Shown here in pieces: positions 1-7,767 of a DNA stretch of 64,000 bases. Under the pieces are notes generated by a model. That model searched no databases. It worked only from the letters and a program-made list of their open reading frames with translations, and was not told the origin of the DNA. A program made the translations under genes and the position numbers. Source of the DNA: DATKJS01 sp964551995. Its GTDB lineage: Bacteria > Acidobacteriota > Aminicenantia > Aminicenantales > Saccharicenantaceae. The first letter of the stretch is position 1. The number at the start of each line of letters is the position of its first letter. The stretch spans positions 87,696-151,695 of the forward strand of contig CAZKFD010000016.1 in NCBI GenBank assembly GCA_964551995.1, in the 5' to 3' direction.

Positions 1-655
1 CCGTGTTCTCCCGCACCTTCCGGAGAGTGACGCCGGGGTGGATCTCCTTCAGGAACATCTCCCGTGTCCTCTTCGAGAACCCGTAGACGCCCAGGTCCGT
101 GATCACGAGCGACGGGCCGCCCCCCGGCATACCCCTCTCCCTTCGTTCGTCTCCCCCGCCGAGAAAGCCGGCGCTCGTCACGAAGTCGACGTGCACGGGA
201 AAAGACCTGGCCGTCTGAGTCAGGATGATGATGACTTTCTTGGCGTGGATGGCGATCTCGCACGCCCCGCCGCTTCCGGGAAGCCTGATTTTCGGCCTTT
301 CATAGGGGCCGATCACGGTGGAATTGATGTTGCCGAACCGGTCGACCTGCGCTCCTCCCAGGAATCCGACATCGATCAGGCCCCCCTGGAGATAGTATTG
401 AAAGACCTCGACCATGGAACAGATGGACAGCGAGTCCTGGGCCAGGCAGGGATCTCCGATCGACAGCGGCAACCGCGAGGGGACGGCTCCGACGGCGCCC
501 GACTCGTAGATCAGGACTAGGCCCGGGGCATAGAGCTTCCGGGCCAGGTTGCAGGCGATATTGGGCAAGCCGATGCCGACGAAGACGACCTCGCCGTCGC
601 GCAGCTCTCGGGCCGCCCTCACGACCATAATCTCGGAGGGCGAATAACCGTTCAT
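1..655 (-). CDS. CoA-transferase family I, beta subunit (C-terminus cut by window)
   Basis: Beta subunit of a heteromeric CoA-transferase, which moves CoA between a carboxylic acid and an acyl-CoA. Reading starts at ATG 655. About 218 residues are present and the C-terminus runs off the window. The ESG motif that carries the catalytic glutamate in this family is visible (YESGAVG, E51), followed by GGAQVDRFGNIN and GSGGACEIA, which are typical of GctB/AtoA-like subunits. The gene starts 28 bases after the alpha-subunit stop, so the two are surely co-expressed and form one enzyme. The substrate cannot be read from the sequence. The aminotransferase and thiolase genes upstream suggest a 3-oxoacid or dicarboxylic acid made from amino-acid carbon (inference). 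Confidence 0.88.
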   Translation of the reverse strand, partial: MNGYSPSEIMVVRAARELRDGEVVFVGIGLPNIACNLARKLYAPGLVLIYESGAVGAVPSRLPLSIGDPCLAQDSLSICSMVEVFQYYLQGGLIDVGFLGGAQVDRFGNINSTVIGPYERPKIRLPGSGGACEIAIHAKKVIIILTQTARSFPVHVDFVTSAGFLGGGDERRERGMPGGGPSLVITDLGVYGFSKRTREMFLKEIHPGVTLRKVRENT

Positions 656-683
656 ACTCTCTCCTTCATCCTTCCAGGCCGGC

Positions 684-1595
684 TCAATACCCGTAGTCGA
701 CCGAGCCGCCGGGGCGGCTCCTGGCCGTGAGCTTCCGGACGTAGTCGGCCCCGAGCTTCTCGCGGTAGGCCTTCCGGTCCGGGACCTCCATAATCCACTC
801 CCGAATGTACCTGTCCATGCCCTCCCGGTCCTTCGAGATCCCGGCCCATTCCACGTAGAACCGGTTGTCGCGGTCGTAATAGCCGAGGGCATAGCTCGGG
901 TGGGCGGCGAAGGGCTCGATGACGACGGCGTCGACGACGAGGCCCGGGATGATGGTTCGGTTGGGGTCGGAGCGGATGACGGAGCTGTCGACAAGCTCCT
1001 CGGCCACGACAATGACCTTCTTCGCCGCGAAGGCTGCCTCCCGCTGGACCCCCATCAGCCCCCAAATCTGGGCGTTCCCCATGGCGTCGGACCTCTGGAC
1101 GTGGACGATCGCCACATCCGGGTTCAAAGCCGGTACCGTGCTGAAGACCCGGCCCGTATAAGGGCACCGGACCGACCGGATCCGTTTGTTCTTCACGGGC
1201 AGAGTGCTGCCCTCGAAGCCCTTGAGGTGCATGAAGGGAAGGCCGGCGGCGCCGGCCATGAACCGCGCCACCATGCCGAAATGGGTGTACTCCTCGACCT
1301 CGACGCGCCGCGGGACGCCGGCCTCGATCGCCCTCCGGAGGCCGTAGAGGGAGCCGACGCCCGGGTTCCCCGCCCAGCTGAAAACGAGCCTACGGACACA
1401 GCCGGCCGCGACCATCTGGTCGTAGATCAGGTCAGGGGTTAGGCGGCAGGCCGCGAGGTCCTTTTTCCCCTGGCGGATGATCTCGTGCCCGGCGGCGAAG
1501 CAGATGAGATGCGTGAAGCCCTCGATGACGATCGTATCCCCGTCGCCGACAAATTCGGCGACGGCTTCGGACATAGTCCTGAGCTTGCCGGTCAC
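684..1595 (-). CDS. CoA-transferase family I, alpha subunit (GctA-like)
   Basis: Alpha subunit of the same CoA-transferase, about 303 residues. I chose GTG 1595 as start: it overlaps the upstream aminotransferase stop by four bases (GTGA) and gives an N-terminus (GKLRTMSEAVAEFVGDGDTI) that lines up with the family's usual KxxMSxxEAV..V.DG opening. An ATG at 1574 is the alternative. The segments VIEGF near the start and NPDVAIVHVQRSDAMGN in the middle are characteristic of glutaconate CoA-transferase subunit A and related enzymes. The catalytic glutamate is not expected here but in the beta subunit, which follows directly. Substrate unknown. Confidence 0.88.
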   Translation of the reverse strand: MTGKLRTMSEAVAEFVGDGDTIVIEGFTHLICFAAGHEIIRQGKKDLAACRLTPDLIYDQMVAAGCVRRLVFSWAGNPGVGSLYGLRRAIEAGVPRRVEVEEYTHFGMVARFMAGAAGLPFMHLKGFEGSTLPVKNKRIRSVRCPYTGRVFSTVPALNPDVAIVHVQRSDAMGNAQIWGLMGVQREAAFAAKKVIVVAEELVDSSVIRSDPNRTIIPGLVVDAVVIEPFAAHPSYALGYYDRDNRFYVEWAGISKDREGMDRYIREWIMEVPDRKAYREKLGADYVRKLTARSRPGGSVDYGY

Positions 1596-2938
1596 GGCTT
1601 CGACGCCTCCGCGGAATATCCGGCCAGCACGTCGGCGAAGATGTCTAAAGCCGTGTCGACGTCGCGCCGGGTAACGACGAGGGGCGGGCAAAAGCGGATG
1701 ACGTTCTCGCCGCAGGAGAGCAGCAACAGGCCCTTCCGGAAGGCCCGCTGGACGATCTCATGGGCCTCGTCCGAGGCGGGCTCGAGAGTCGCCCGGTCGC
1801 GGACGAGTTCGACCCCGACCATCAGGCCGATGCCCCGCACGTCCCCTATTAGAGGATGGTCTTTCTTGAGTCTCTTCAGCCGCGCGAGGAGCCGGGCGCC
1901 CATGCGCGCGGCGTTGCTCATCAGGCCCCGCTCCAAAAGGTCGAGCGTGGCCAGGGCTGCGACGCAGGCCAGGGGATTCCCCCCGAACGTGCTGCCGTGG
2001 CTGCCGGCCTTCCAGCTCATGAATTTCTTTTTCGATACGACGGCGCCGAGCGGCAGCCCCGACGCCAGACCCTTGGCCAGCAGGACGATATCGGGCTCCA
2101 CGCCGAAATTTTCGACGGCCAGGAACTTCCCCGTCCGTCCCATCCCCGACTGAATCTCGTCGACAACGAGAAGGATGCCGTTCCTGGAGGCGAACGCCCT
2201 GAGCTTCCTGAGGAACTCCGGCGGCGGCACGATGTACCCGCCCTCCCCCTGGATGGGCTCGACGAAGATGGCCGCGATCTCCCGGGGATTCATGAGCGTC
2301 CGGCAGACGACCTTCTCGATCGCCTCCGCGCAGTGGATGCCGCAGGAGCTGTAGGAAAGGTTGTACGGGCAACGGAGGCAGTAGCCGTACGGAACATGGT
2401 GGACGCCCGGAAGAAAGGCCGAGAAATGGGCCCGCTGGGCCGCCTTGCTCGCCGTCAGGCTCAGGGCCCCCATCGTCCGGCCGTGAAAGGCCCCGAGAAA
2501 GGAGATGATGTACGGCCTCTGGGTCGAGTAGCGGACGAGCTTGATGGCCGTTTCGACGGCCTCGGCGCCGGAATTCGTGAAGAAGACGCTTTTCTCCCCC
2601 TCTATGGGGACCATCCCGACCAGACGTTCGGCCAGATCCGCAAAGGACTCATAATAAAAATCGGTCGAGCAGAGATGGAAGAACCTCTCGCTTTGGGCCT
2701 TGACGGCCCGGACGATCCGGGGATGGCTGTATCCCGTGATGTTGACCGCGATGCCGGCCATGAAGTCCAGAAAGCGGTTGCCGTCGACGTCCTCGATCAC
2801 CGCTCCCCTCCCCCTTTCGATCACCAGGGGATACTCCTTGATGTACGAGCTGGACGTGAAGCGGCGGTCCTTGGCGATGATCCTCTTGGCCCTTTTCCCC
2901 GGCAACGATGTTTTGATGTCGGGCGTGCGCGTTTTCAT
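1592..2938 (-). CDS. PLP-dependent class III aminotransferase (omega-amino acid type)
   Basis: A 448-residue fold-type I aminotransferase. It should move an amino group from the terminal carbon of an omega-amino acid (4-aminobutyrate, ornithine or similar) to a keto acid. Visible motifs are TNSGAEAVE (phosphate binding), GAFHGRT, VDEIQSGMGRTG (the Asp contacts the PLP ring nitrogen) and LLAKGLASGLPLGAV with the Schiff-base lysine. A cysteine-rich insert, CLRCPYNLSYSSCGIHC, sits near residue 190. From memory such inserts also occur in archaeal omega-aminotransferases and broad-specificity amino-acid racemases, so racemase activity is possible. GGGAGGT lies upstream of ATG 2938. The stop overlaps the CoA-transferase alpha start, and a second paralogue lies two genes upstream. 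Confidence 0.85.
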   Translation of the reverse strand: MKTRTPDIKTSLPGKRAKRIIAKDRRFTSSSYIKEYPLVIERGRGAVIEDVDGNRFLDFMAGIAVNITGYSHPRIVRAVKAQSERFFHLCSTDFYYESFADLAERLVGMVPIEGEKSVFFTNSGAEAVETAIKLVRYSTQRPYIISFLGAFHGRTMGALSLTASKAAQRAHFSAFLPGVHHVPYGYCLRCPYNLSYSSCGIHCAEAIEKVVCRTLMNPREIAAIFVEPIQGEGGYIVPPPEFLRKLRAFASRNGILLVVDEIQSGMGRTGKFLAVENFGVEPDIVLLAKGLASGLPLGAVVSKKKFMSWKAGSHGSTFGGNPLACVAALATLDLLERGLMSNAARMGARLLARLKRLKKDHPLIGDVRGIGLMVGVELVRDRATLEPASDEAHEIVQRAFRKGLLLLSCGENVIRFCPPLVVTRRDVDTALDIFADVLAGYSAEASKP

Positions 2939-2953
2939 CTCCGGCCCACCTCC

Positions 2954-4135
2954 CTAGAGTCTCCTCAGAACGAGGGACATTCCCTGCCCTCCGCTGACAC
3001 AGAGCGTCGCCAGTCCGAGCTCCTTGTCCTCCCGGATCAGGCTGTGGAGCAGGGTTACTGTAATCCTCGCCCCCGAGCAGCCGATGGGATGGCCCAGGGC
3101 GATCGCTCCTCCGCGGATATTTCTCCTGGTTGTGTCCCACGCAAGCTCGCGTTCGACGGCCAGGACTTGGGCGGCGAAGGCCTCGTTGATCTCGATGAGG
3201 TCAAGGTCGGCGAAGCCCAGCTTCAGCCGGCTCATCAGCTTCCGTGTGGCGGGCACAGGGCCGAGGCCCATCTCCTTCGGGTCGACGCCCGCCGAGGCGA
3301 AGCCCAGGACCTCAGCCAGGGGCCGAAGCTCCAGCTCGGCGGCGCGGCCGGCTGTTGTCAGGACCATGGCCGCCGCGGCGTCGGTGAGCCCGGAGGAGTT
3401 TCCCGCCGTGACCGTGCCTCCCTTCCTGAACACAGGAGGGAGCCCGGCGAGCCTGTCCAGAGTCGTGTCCGGGCGCGGATGCTCGTCCCGCGTCACGATA
3501 GTCTCTTTTCCCTGTTTATCCTCCGTCCGGACGGAAACGATCTCGTCCGCGAACGCTCCTTCCTCCACGGCCCGCTTCGCCTTCATCTGGCTTCCATAGG
3601 CGTATTCGTCCTGCTCGAGGCGGGAGAGTTTGTACGCCTCCGCCAGTCTCTCGGCCGTTTCGCCCATCACCATGTCTGCCAGCGGACAGAACAGGCCGTC
3701 CCTGTACATCGCGTCGACGGCCACCGCGTCCCCCAGCCGGTATCCCCACCGGGCCCCGTCAAGAAGATAGGGGATCTGGGACATGTTCTCGGTTCCGCCG
3801 GCCAGGACGATCCCGTTCTCCCCGAGGAGCAGCGATTGGGCGGCGAGGTGGAGCGCCTCCATTCCCGAAGCGCAGGCCTTGTTGACGGTGAAGGCCGGCT
3901 TTTCGGCCGGGATGCCCGAACGAACGAGAATCTGCCGCGCCGGGTTGGGCCTGTTCCCGGCCTGCCGGGCATGCCCGAAGATGACCTCGTCCACCTGGGA
4001 AGGCTCCAGGCGGGCCCGCTCGAGCGCCGCCCGGGAGGCGGCCGTGGCCAGGTCCACCGCGCACGTTTCCCGGAAGGCCCCGCCGAACTTGCCCACGGGC
4101 GTCCTGACTGCGCTGAGAATGACGACCTTGTCCAT
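2954..4135 (-). CDS. Acetyl-CoA acetyltransferase (thiolase)
   Basis: Thiolase of 393 residues, the usual length for this family. It cleaves 3-oxoacyl-CoA with CoA, or condenses two acetyl-CoA. The start MDKVVILSAVRTPVGKF is typical of biosynthetic-type thiolases and fixes the ATG at 4135, although the frame stays open upstream. All catalytic residues are present: nucleophile Cys88 in KACASGMEAL, His349 in ALGHPIGCSGAR and Cys379 in CVSGGQGMS. It sits between two class III aminotransferase genes, 11 bases after one and 15 bases before the other. With the CoA-transferase downstream it could form and split a 3-oxoacyl-CoA made from a deaminated amino acid (inference). Confidence 0.93.
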   Translation of the reverse strand: MDKVVILSAVRTPVGKFGGAFRETCAVDLATAASRAALERARLEPSQVDEVIFGHARQAGNRPNPARQILVRSGIPAEKPAFTVNKACASGMEALHLAAQSLLLGENGIVLAGGTENMSQIPYLLDGARWGYRLGDAVAVDAMYRDGLFCPLADMVMGETAERLAEAYKLSRLEQDEYAYGSQMKAKRAVEEGAFADEIVSVRTEDKQGKETIVTRDEHPRPDTTLDRLAGLPPVFRKGGTVTAGNSSGLTDAAAAMVLTTAGRAAELELRPLAEVLGFASAGVDPKEMGLGPVPATRKLMSRLKLGFADLDLIEINEAFAAQVLAVERELAWDTTRRNIRGGAIALGHPIGCSGARITVTLLHSLIREDKELGLATLCVSGGQGMSLVLRRL

Positions 4136-4146
4136 CTGTCCTTCTT

Positions 4147-5484
4147 TCAGGCGCTCTTTTCCATAACTGAGAGGACCTCGTCCATTTTCTTCCGCAGCAG
4201 GGCGATGTCCCCCGCGGTAACGGTGAACGGCGGCGCCACCAGGACAAGGTCCCCGTCGACGCCGTCGGCCTGTCCGGTGTTCCACCAGAGGATCAGGCCT
4301 CTCTTTCTGGCCTCGGCCAGGAACTTCTCGGCGTACATCCGTCGCCGCGGAAAAGGCCGCCGGCTCTTTTTATCCTCGACGAACTCGACGCCGACGAGCA
4401 GCCCCTTGCCTCGGACGTCCCCGACGTGGGGATGGGACAGCAAGGGCATCAGCGCATCCAGAAGCGCGTTTCCCGCTTTCGCACAGCGGGCGACGAGCCG
4501 GTTCTTCCCGATGACGTCCAGCGTGGCCAGTCCGGCGGCGCAGCCCACCGGATGATGGGAGAAGGTTTGGGCATGGAGGAAGCTCGTCCCCTTCCTGTAG
4601 AGAACGTCCACCAGCTCCTTCCCTGCCGCGACGGCGCTCAGAGGGATATAGCCTCCGGTCAGTCCCTTCCCCAGGACGACGATGTCTGGTACGAAATCGA
4701 AATGGTCCGAGGCGAGCCACTTTCCCGTCCGGCCCATTCCCGTCATGACTTCGTCGGTGACGAGGAGAACGCCGTTCCGGTCGCAGATGGCGCGGACGGC
4801 CGGGAAATATTCAGGAGGCGGGACGGCCGCTCCTGTCGTCGCTCCGCCGATGACCTCGGTGACGAACGCCGCGACGTTCTCCTGACCAGCGCTCCGGATG
4901 GCCCTTTCGAGCTCGACCGCGCATCTCACGCGGCACGCGGGATACGTTTCGCCTCGGTAGCAGCGGTAGCAGTAGGGCGCGGGGATCTTGACGCTCTCGG
5001 CGAGCATCGGCCGGAACGTTTCCTGATAGTGACGGCGGGCCGAGAGGGAGAGCGCCGCGAGCGTGTTGCCGTGATAGCTCGGCGTCCGGGAGATGAAAAG
5101 GCGTTTGGACGGTCGGCCCCGTTCCACCCAATACTGGCGAGCCAGCTTGAGGGCGGCCTCGACGGCCTCCGAGCCGCTCGAAAGGAAATAGACCTTGGCC
5201 CCCGGAAAGGGCAGGAAGCGGGCCACGCGCCGGGCCAGGCTTTCGACAGGCTCGTGGCTGAACTGCATCCCATTCGCGTAAGCGACGCGCCGGGCCTGGC
5301 GGCCGATGGCCTCGCTCACCTCCCGGACCCCGTGGCCGATATTGACGACCGCGGCCCCGCCGCTCGCGTCCAGGTATCTTTTTCCCTCCGCGTCATACAG
5401 ATAGGCGCCGCGGCCCCGCCGGATCACGGGGTAGGAGGCGTGCAAATTTCGATAGAAGACCGAGCCTTGCGGATACCTTTTCAC
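4147..5484 (-). CDS. PLP-dependent class III aminotransferase (first gene of operon)
   Basis: A 445-residue class III aminotransferase, paralogous to the one at 1592-2938 but clearly diverged. It shows SSGSEAVEAALKLARQYW, YHGNT, VTDEVMTGMGRTG with the PLP-binding Asp, and VVLGKGLTGGYIPLSAV with the Schiff-base lysine. It also has the cysteine-rich insert, here YCYRCYRGETYPACRVRC. It appears to be the first gene of a five-gene unit (aminotransferase, thiolase, aminotransferase, CoA-transferase alpha and beta). Having two related aminotransferases in one operon suggests either two substrates or successive steps. The substrate cannot be told from the sequence. Confidence 0.85.
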   Translation of the reverse strand: MKRYPQGSVFYRNLHASYPVIRRGRGAYLYDAEGKRYLDASGGAAVVNIGHGVREVSEAIGRQARRVAYANGMQFSHEPVESLARRVARFLPFPGAKVYFLSSGSEAVEAALKLARQYWVERGRPSKRLFISRTPSYHGNTLAALSLSARRHYQETFRPMLAESVKIPAPYCYRCYRGETYPACRVRCAVELERAIRSAGQENVAAFVTEVIGGATTGAAVPPPEYFPAVRAICDRNGVLLVTDEVMTGMGRTGKWLASDHFDFVPDIVVLGKGLTGGYIPLSAVAAGKELVDVLYRKGTSFLHAQTFSHHPVGCAAGLATLDVIGKNRLVARCAKAGNALLDALMPLLSHPHVGDVRGKGLLVGVEFVEDKKSRRPFPRRRMYAEKFLAEARKRGLILWWNTGQADGVDGDLVLVAPPFTVTAGDIALLRKKMDEVLSVMEKSA

Positions 5485-5580
5485 GCTAATGCCCCCACCG
5501 CTATTATTCTTACTCCGGGGCCCGATGTCAAAGCCGGGGCGTGCTCCTGCCTGAGCCTTCGAGAAGCCGTCGGCCCGCCT

Positions 5581-6504
5581 TTAGGCCGGACGGTCCCGCT
5601 CGCCCCGAAGCACCTCCTCGAGGTCGGGAGGCAGCGGGGAGGCGAATTCGAGGCGCTCACCGGTCGCTGGGTGGAGGAAGGAAATGACGTGGGCATGGAG
5701 GAAGAGCCGCGGCTCCGTCCGCCCATCCTTCCGGCGCCCGTAGAGACGGTCCCCGACGATGGGATGGCCCGCCGCGGCGAGATGGACGCGGATCTGGTGC
5801 GTGCGTCCCGTCGTCGGCCGGATTTCAAGGAGGGTCTCGTCGGGGAATGTTTCGAGGACCCTGAAATACGTTTCCGCGTCTTTGGCGTGCCGCGACCGGA
5901 CCGATATTCTCTTGCCGTCGGTCGCGTGCCGGCCGATCGGCCAGTCGATCCTGCCCTCGGGAGCGGTGACCCGCCCCCGGACAAGGCCGAGATAAGTCTT
6001 CCAGACATCTTTGCGCCGGAACTGCCCGACCAGGGAATCATAGGCCCGGGCCGAGCGGGCGGCCACCATTACGCCTGAGGTGTCCTTGTCCAGCCTGTGG
6101 ACGATCCCCGCACGTTCGGGCGCGCCAATCCCGGCCATTTCGGGAAAATGGTGCAGCAGGGCGTTGGCCAGCGTCCCGGAGGCGTTCCCTGCGCCCGGAT
6201 GGACGACGAGCCCGGACGGCTTGTCGAGAACGACGACGTCTGCGTCCTTGTAAAGCACCTTCAGGGGCAGGTCCTCCGGCTGCAGGCGTCCGGGGCCAGG
6301 GACGTCGTACTCGAGCACAACATCGTCGCCGGGCCTCAGGAGATAGCTCGAGCGCCGGGCCGCCCCCCCGACGTGGACGGCTCCGCCCGCGATGAGCTTC
6401 TTGACCCGGGAGCGGCTGAGCGCAGGGACCTTGCGGGCAAGGAAAACGTCCAGACGCTCCCCTTCACCTGAACCGGGCTCGACGAGGAACTCGCTCTTAG
6501 GCAC
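5581..6504 (-). CDS. rluD: RluA/RluD-family rRNA pseudouridine synthase
   Basis: A 307-residue pseudouridine synthase that isomerises uridines in large-subunit rRNA. An N-terminal S4 RNA-binding domain (about residues 15-65, LDVFLARKVPALSRSRVKKL) is followed by the catalytic domain. The signature HRLDKDTSG holds the catalytic aspartate, D139. VVLDKPSGLVVHPG and the C-terminal GRTHQIRVHLAAAGHPIVGD are both typical. RluD is the best match by layout, but RluC/RluA-type specificity cannot be excluded. The start overlaps the lgt stop by 8 bases, making it the last gene of the ileS-lspA-lgt-rluD unit. Confidence 0.93.
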   Translation of the reverse strand: MPKSEFLVEPGSGEGERLDVFLARKVPALSRSRVKKLIAGGAVHVGGAARRSSYLLRPGDDVVLEYDVPGPGRLQPEDLPLKVLYKDADVVVLDKPSGLVVHPGAGNASGTLANALLHHFPEMAGIGAPERAGIVHRLDKDTSGVMVAARSARAYDSLVGQFRRKDVWKTYLGLVRGRVTAPEGRIDWPIGRHATDGKRISVRSRHAKDAETYFRVLETFPDETLLEIRPTTGRTHQIRVHLAAAGHPIVGDRLYGRRKDGRTEPRLFLHAHVISFLHPATGERLEFASPLPPDLEEVLRGERDRPA

Positions 6505-7294
6505 GTTTGCGCCGCTTGAGGATCACGGCCAGCGTCGTCCCCCCGATAAGGCCCAGTATGCAATAGAGCTGGGGATACGAGAGGCTCGAGAAGGGCGTCG
6601 CCCCCTGAATGAAGTAAGCTCGTTCCGCATGGTCGCCGCGGAAGTATTCGGTAAAAAAGCGGATGACGGAATAGTCAACGATGTAGAGTGAGAAGACCAG
6701 TCCGGGGAACAACCTTTTCCTGAGGACGAAGAAGAGGACGAGGAAGTTGAGGAAATTGAGGACCGATTCGTAGAGCTGCACGGGATAGAGGGGGATGTGG
6801 AGCGGGATCCCCGTCAGGTAGTGGGCGTAGACGCTTTTGAAAACGACCCCCCACGCGGGCGAGCACTCGCTCCCGTAGCAGCAGCCCGCCGTGAAGCATC
6901 CGATGCGGCCGAAGCCGTGCCCCAAGGCAAGGGCCGGAGCGATGAGGTCTGCCGCCCGCCACGCGGGGATCTTTTTTTTATGGAAATACCAGAAAGCGAA
7001 GATGACCCCAAAGGTCAGCCCCCCTTGAAAGACGCCGCCCGAGCGCGCCAGGCTGAACAGCTCCCGGGGGTTGTTGACGTAATAGGAGATGTTGCCGACA
7101 AAGAGGATCAGCTTGGCCCCGATCAGGGAGACGATGATCGTATAGAACGCCGCGTCCATGAGCTTCGGCGCGTCGAGCCCCGCCTTTTTCGCCTGGACCC
7201 AGAGAAACCAGAGCGCTGCGGCGACACCGACGGCCATCATGAAACCATAGGTGTGGATGGTGACGGGGCCGAGTCTTAAGAGGATGGGGTGCAT
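6497..7294 (-). CDS. lgt: Prolipoprotein diacylglyceryl transferase
   Basis: Inner-membrane enzyme of 265 residues that attaches diacylglycerol to the lipobox cysteine of prolipoproteins. Several hydrophobic segments span the protein, and the N-terminus HPILLRLGPVTIHTYGFMMA is classic for Lgt. The family signature is a variant, GHGFGRIGCFTAGCCYG, instead of the common GRIGNFxNGE; the two cysteines are also seen in some other phyla (from memory). Later, PVQLYESVLNFLNF fits the family's P.QLYE motif. ATG 7294 overlaps the end of lspA by 19 bases, so the two consecutive steps of lipoprotein maturation are translated together. Confidence 0.92.
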   Translation of the reverse strand: MHPILLRLGPVTIHTYGFMMAVGVAAALWFLWVQAKKAGLDAPKLMDAAFYTIIVSLIGAKLILFVGNISYYVNNPRELFSLARSGGVFQGGLTFGVIFAFWYFHKKKIPAWRAADLIAPALALGHGFGRIGCFTAGCCYGSECSPAWGVVFKSVYAHYLTGIPLHIPLYPVQLYESVLNFLNFLVLFFVLRKRLFPGLVFSLYIVDYSVIRFFTEYFRGDHAERAYFIQGATPFSSLSYPQLYCILGLIGGTTLAVILKRRKRA

Positions 7295-7767
7295 GCCGGC
7301 TTCCTCCTGAAGAAGATCAGAAGCATGAGGACCGCGCCGATCGTGATGCAGGAATCGGCCACGTTGAAGAACGGCCAGTGCGCCCCCCGGACGTGGAGGT
7401 CCAGGAAGTCGAGCACATAGCCGCGGATGAGCCGGTCGATGATGTTCCCCAGGGCGCCGGCGAGGATGAGAGATAGGGAGATCTTCATCAGCCTGTCCGC
7501 GGGCGACGTCTTGACGAAGTAGAACACGACAAGCCCCAGGGCCAGAAGCGAGGCCACGGTCAGGATGGCGAAGACGGTCCGGTTGTTCATTTGATTGAAG
7601 GCGCCGAAGATCGCGCCCCGGTTGTGGACGCGCGTGATATTGAAGACCTCGGGGATGACCGTGACGCTCGTGTACAGGTCGACAGTCCGGGCGACGACCG
7701 CCTTGACGGCCTGGTCGAGCACGATCAGGACCGCCATCAGGACGAAATAGGGCCGGTTGCTTTTCAC
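7276..7767 (-). CDS. lspA: Lipoprotein signal peptidase (signal peptidase II)
   Basis: Inner-membrane aspartyl protease of 163 residues that cleaves the signal peptide of diacylglyceryl-modified prolipoproteins, directly after Lgt acts. Four hydrophobic segments are visible. Key motifs are IVLDQAVKAVV in the first segment, FNITRVHNRGAIFG, GALGNIIDRLIRGYVLDFLD and FFNVADSCI. The two catalytic aspartates lie in NIIDR..VxDF and in NVADS. I take GTG 7767 as start because it overlaps the ileS stop in a GTGA and gives a normal N-terminus, KSNRPYFVLMAVLIVLD. The frame runs further upstream inside ileS, which is not meaningful. Confidence 0.94.
   Translation of the reverse strand: MKSNRPYFVLMAVLIVLDQAVKAVVARTVDLYTSVTVIPEVFNITRVHNRGAIFGAFNQMNNRTVFAILTVASLLALGLVVFYFVKTSPADRLMKISLSLILAGALGNIIDRLIRGYVLDFLDLHVRGAHWPFFNVADSCITIGAVLMLLIFFRRKPACTPSS

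Noticed and set aside
1856..4555. An uninterrupted 899-codon plus-strand frame over the minus-strand aminotransferase/thiolase operon
   Set aside because: It is antisense to genes with clear family motifs; its translation is Arg/Pro/Gly/Asp-rich with no domain. Such frames are expected in GC-rich DNA.
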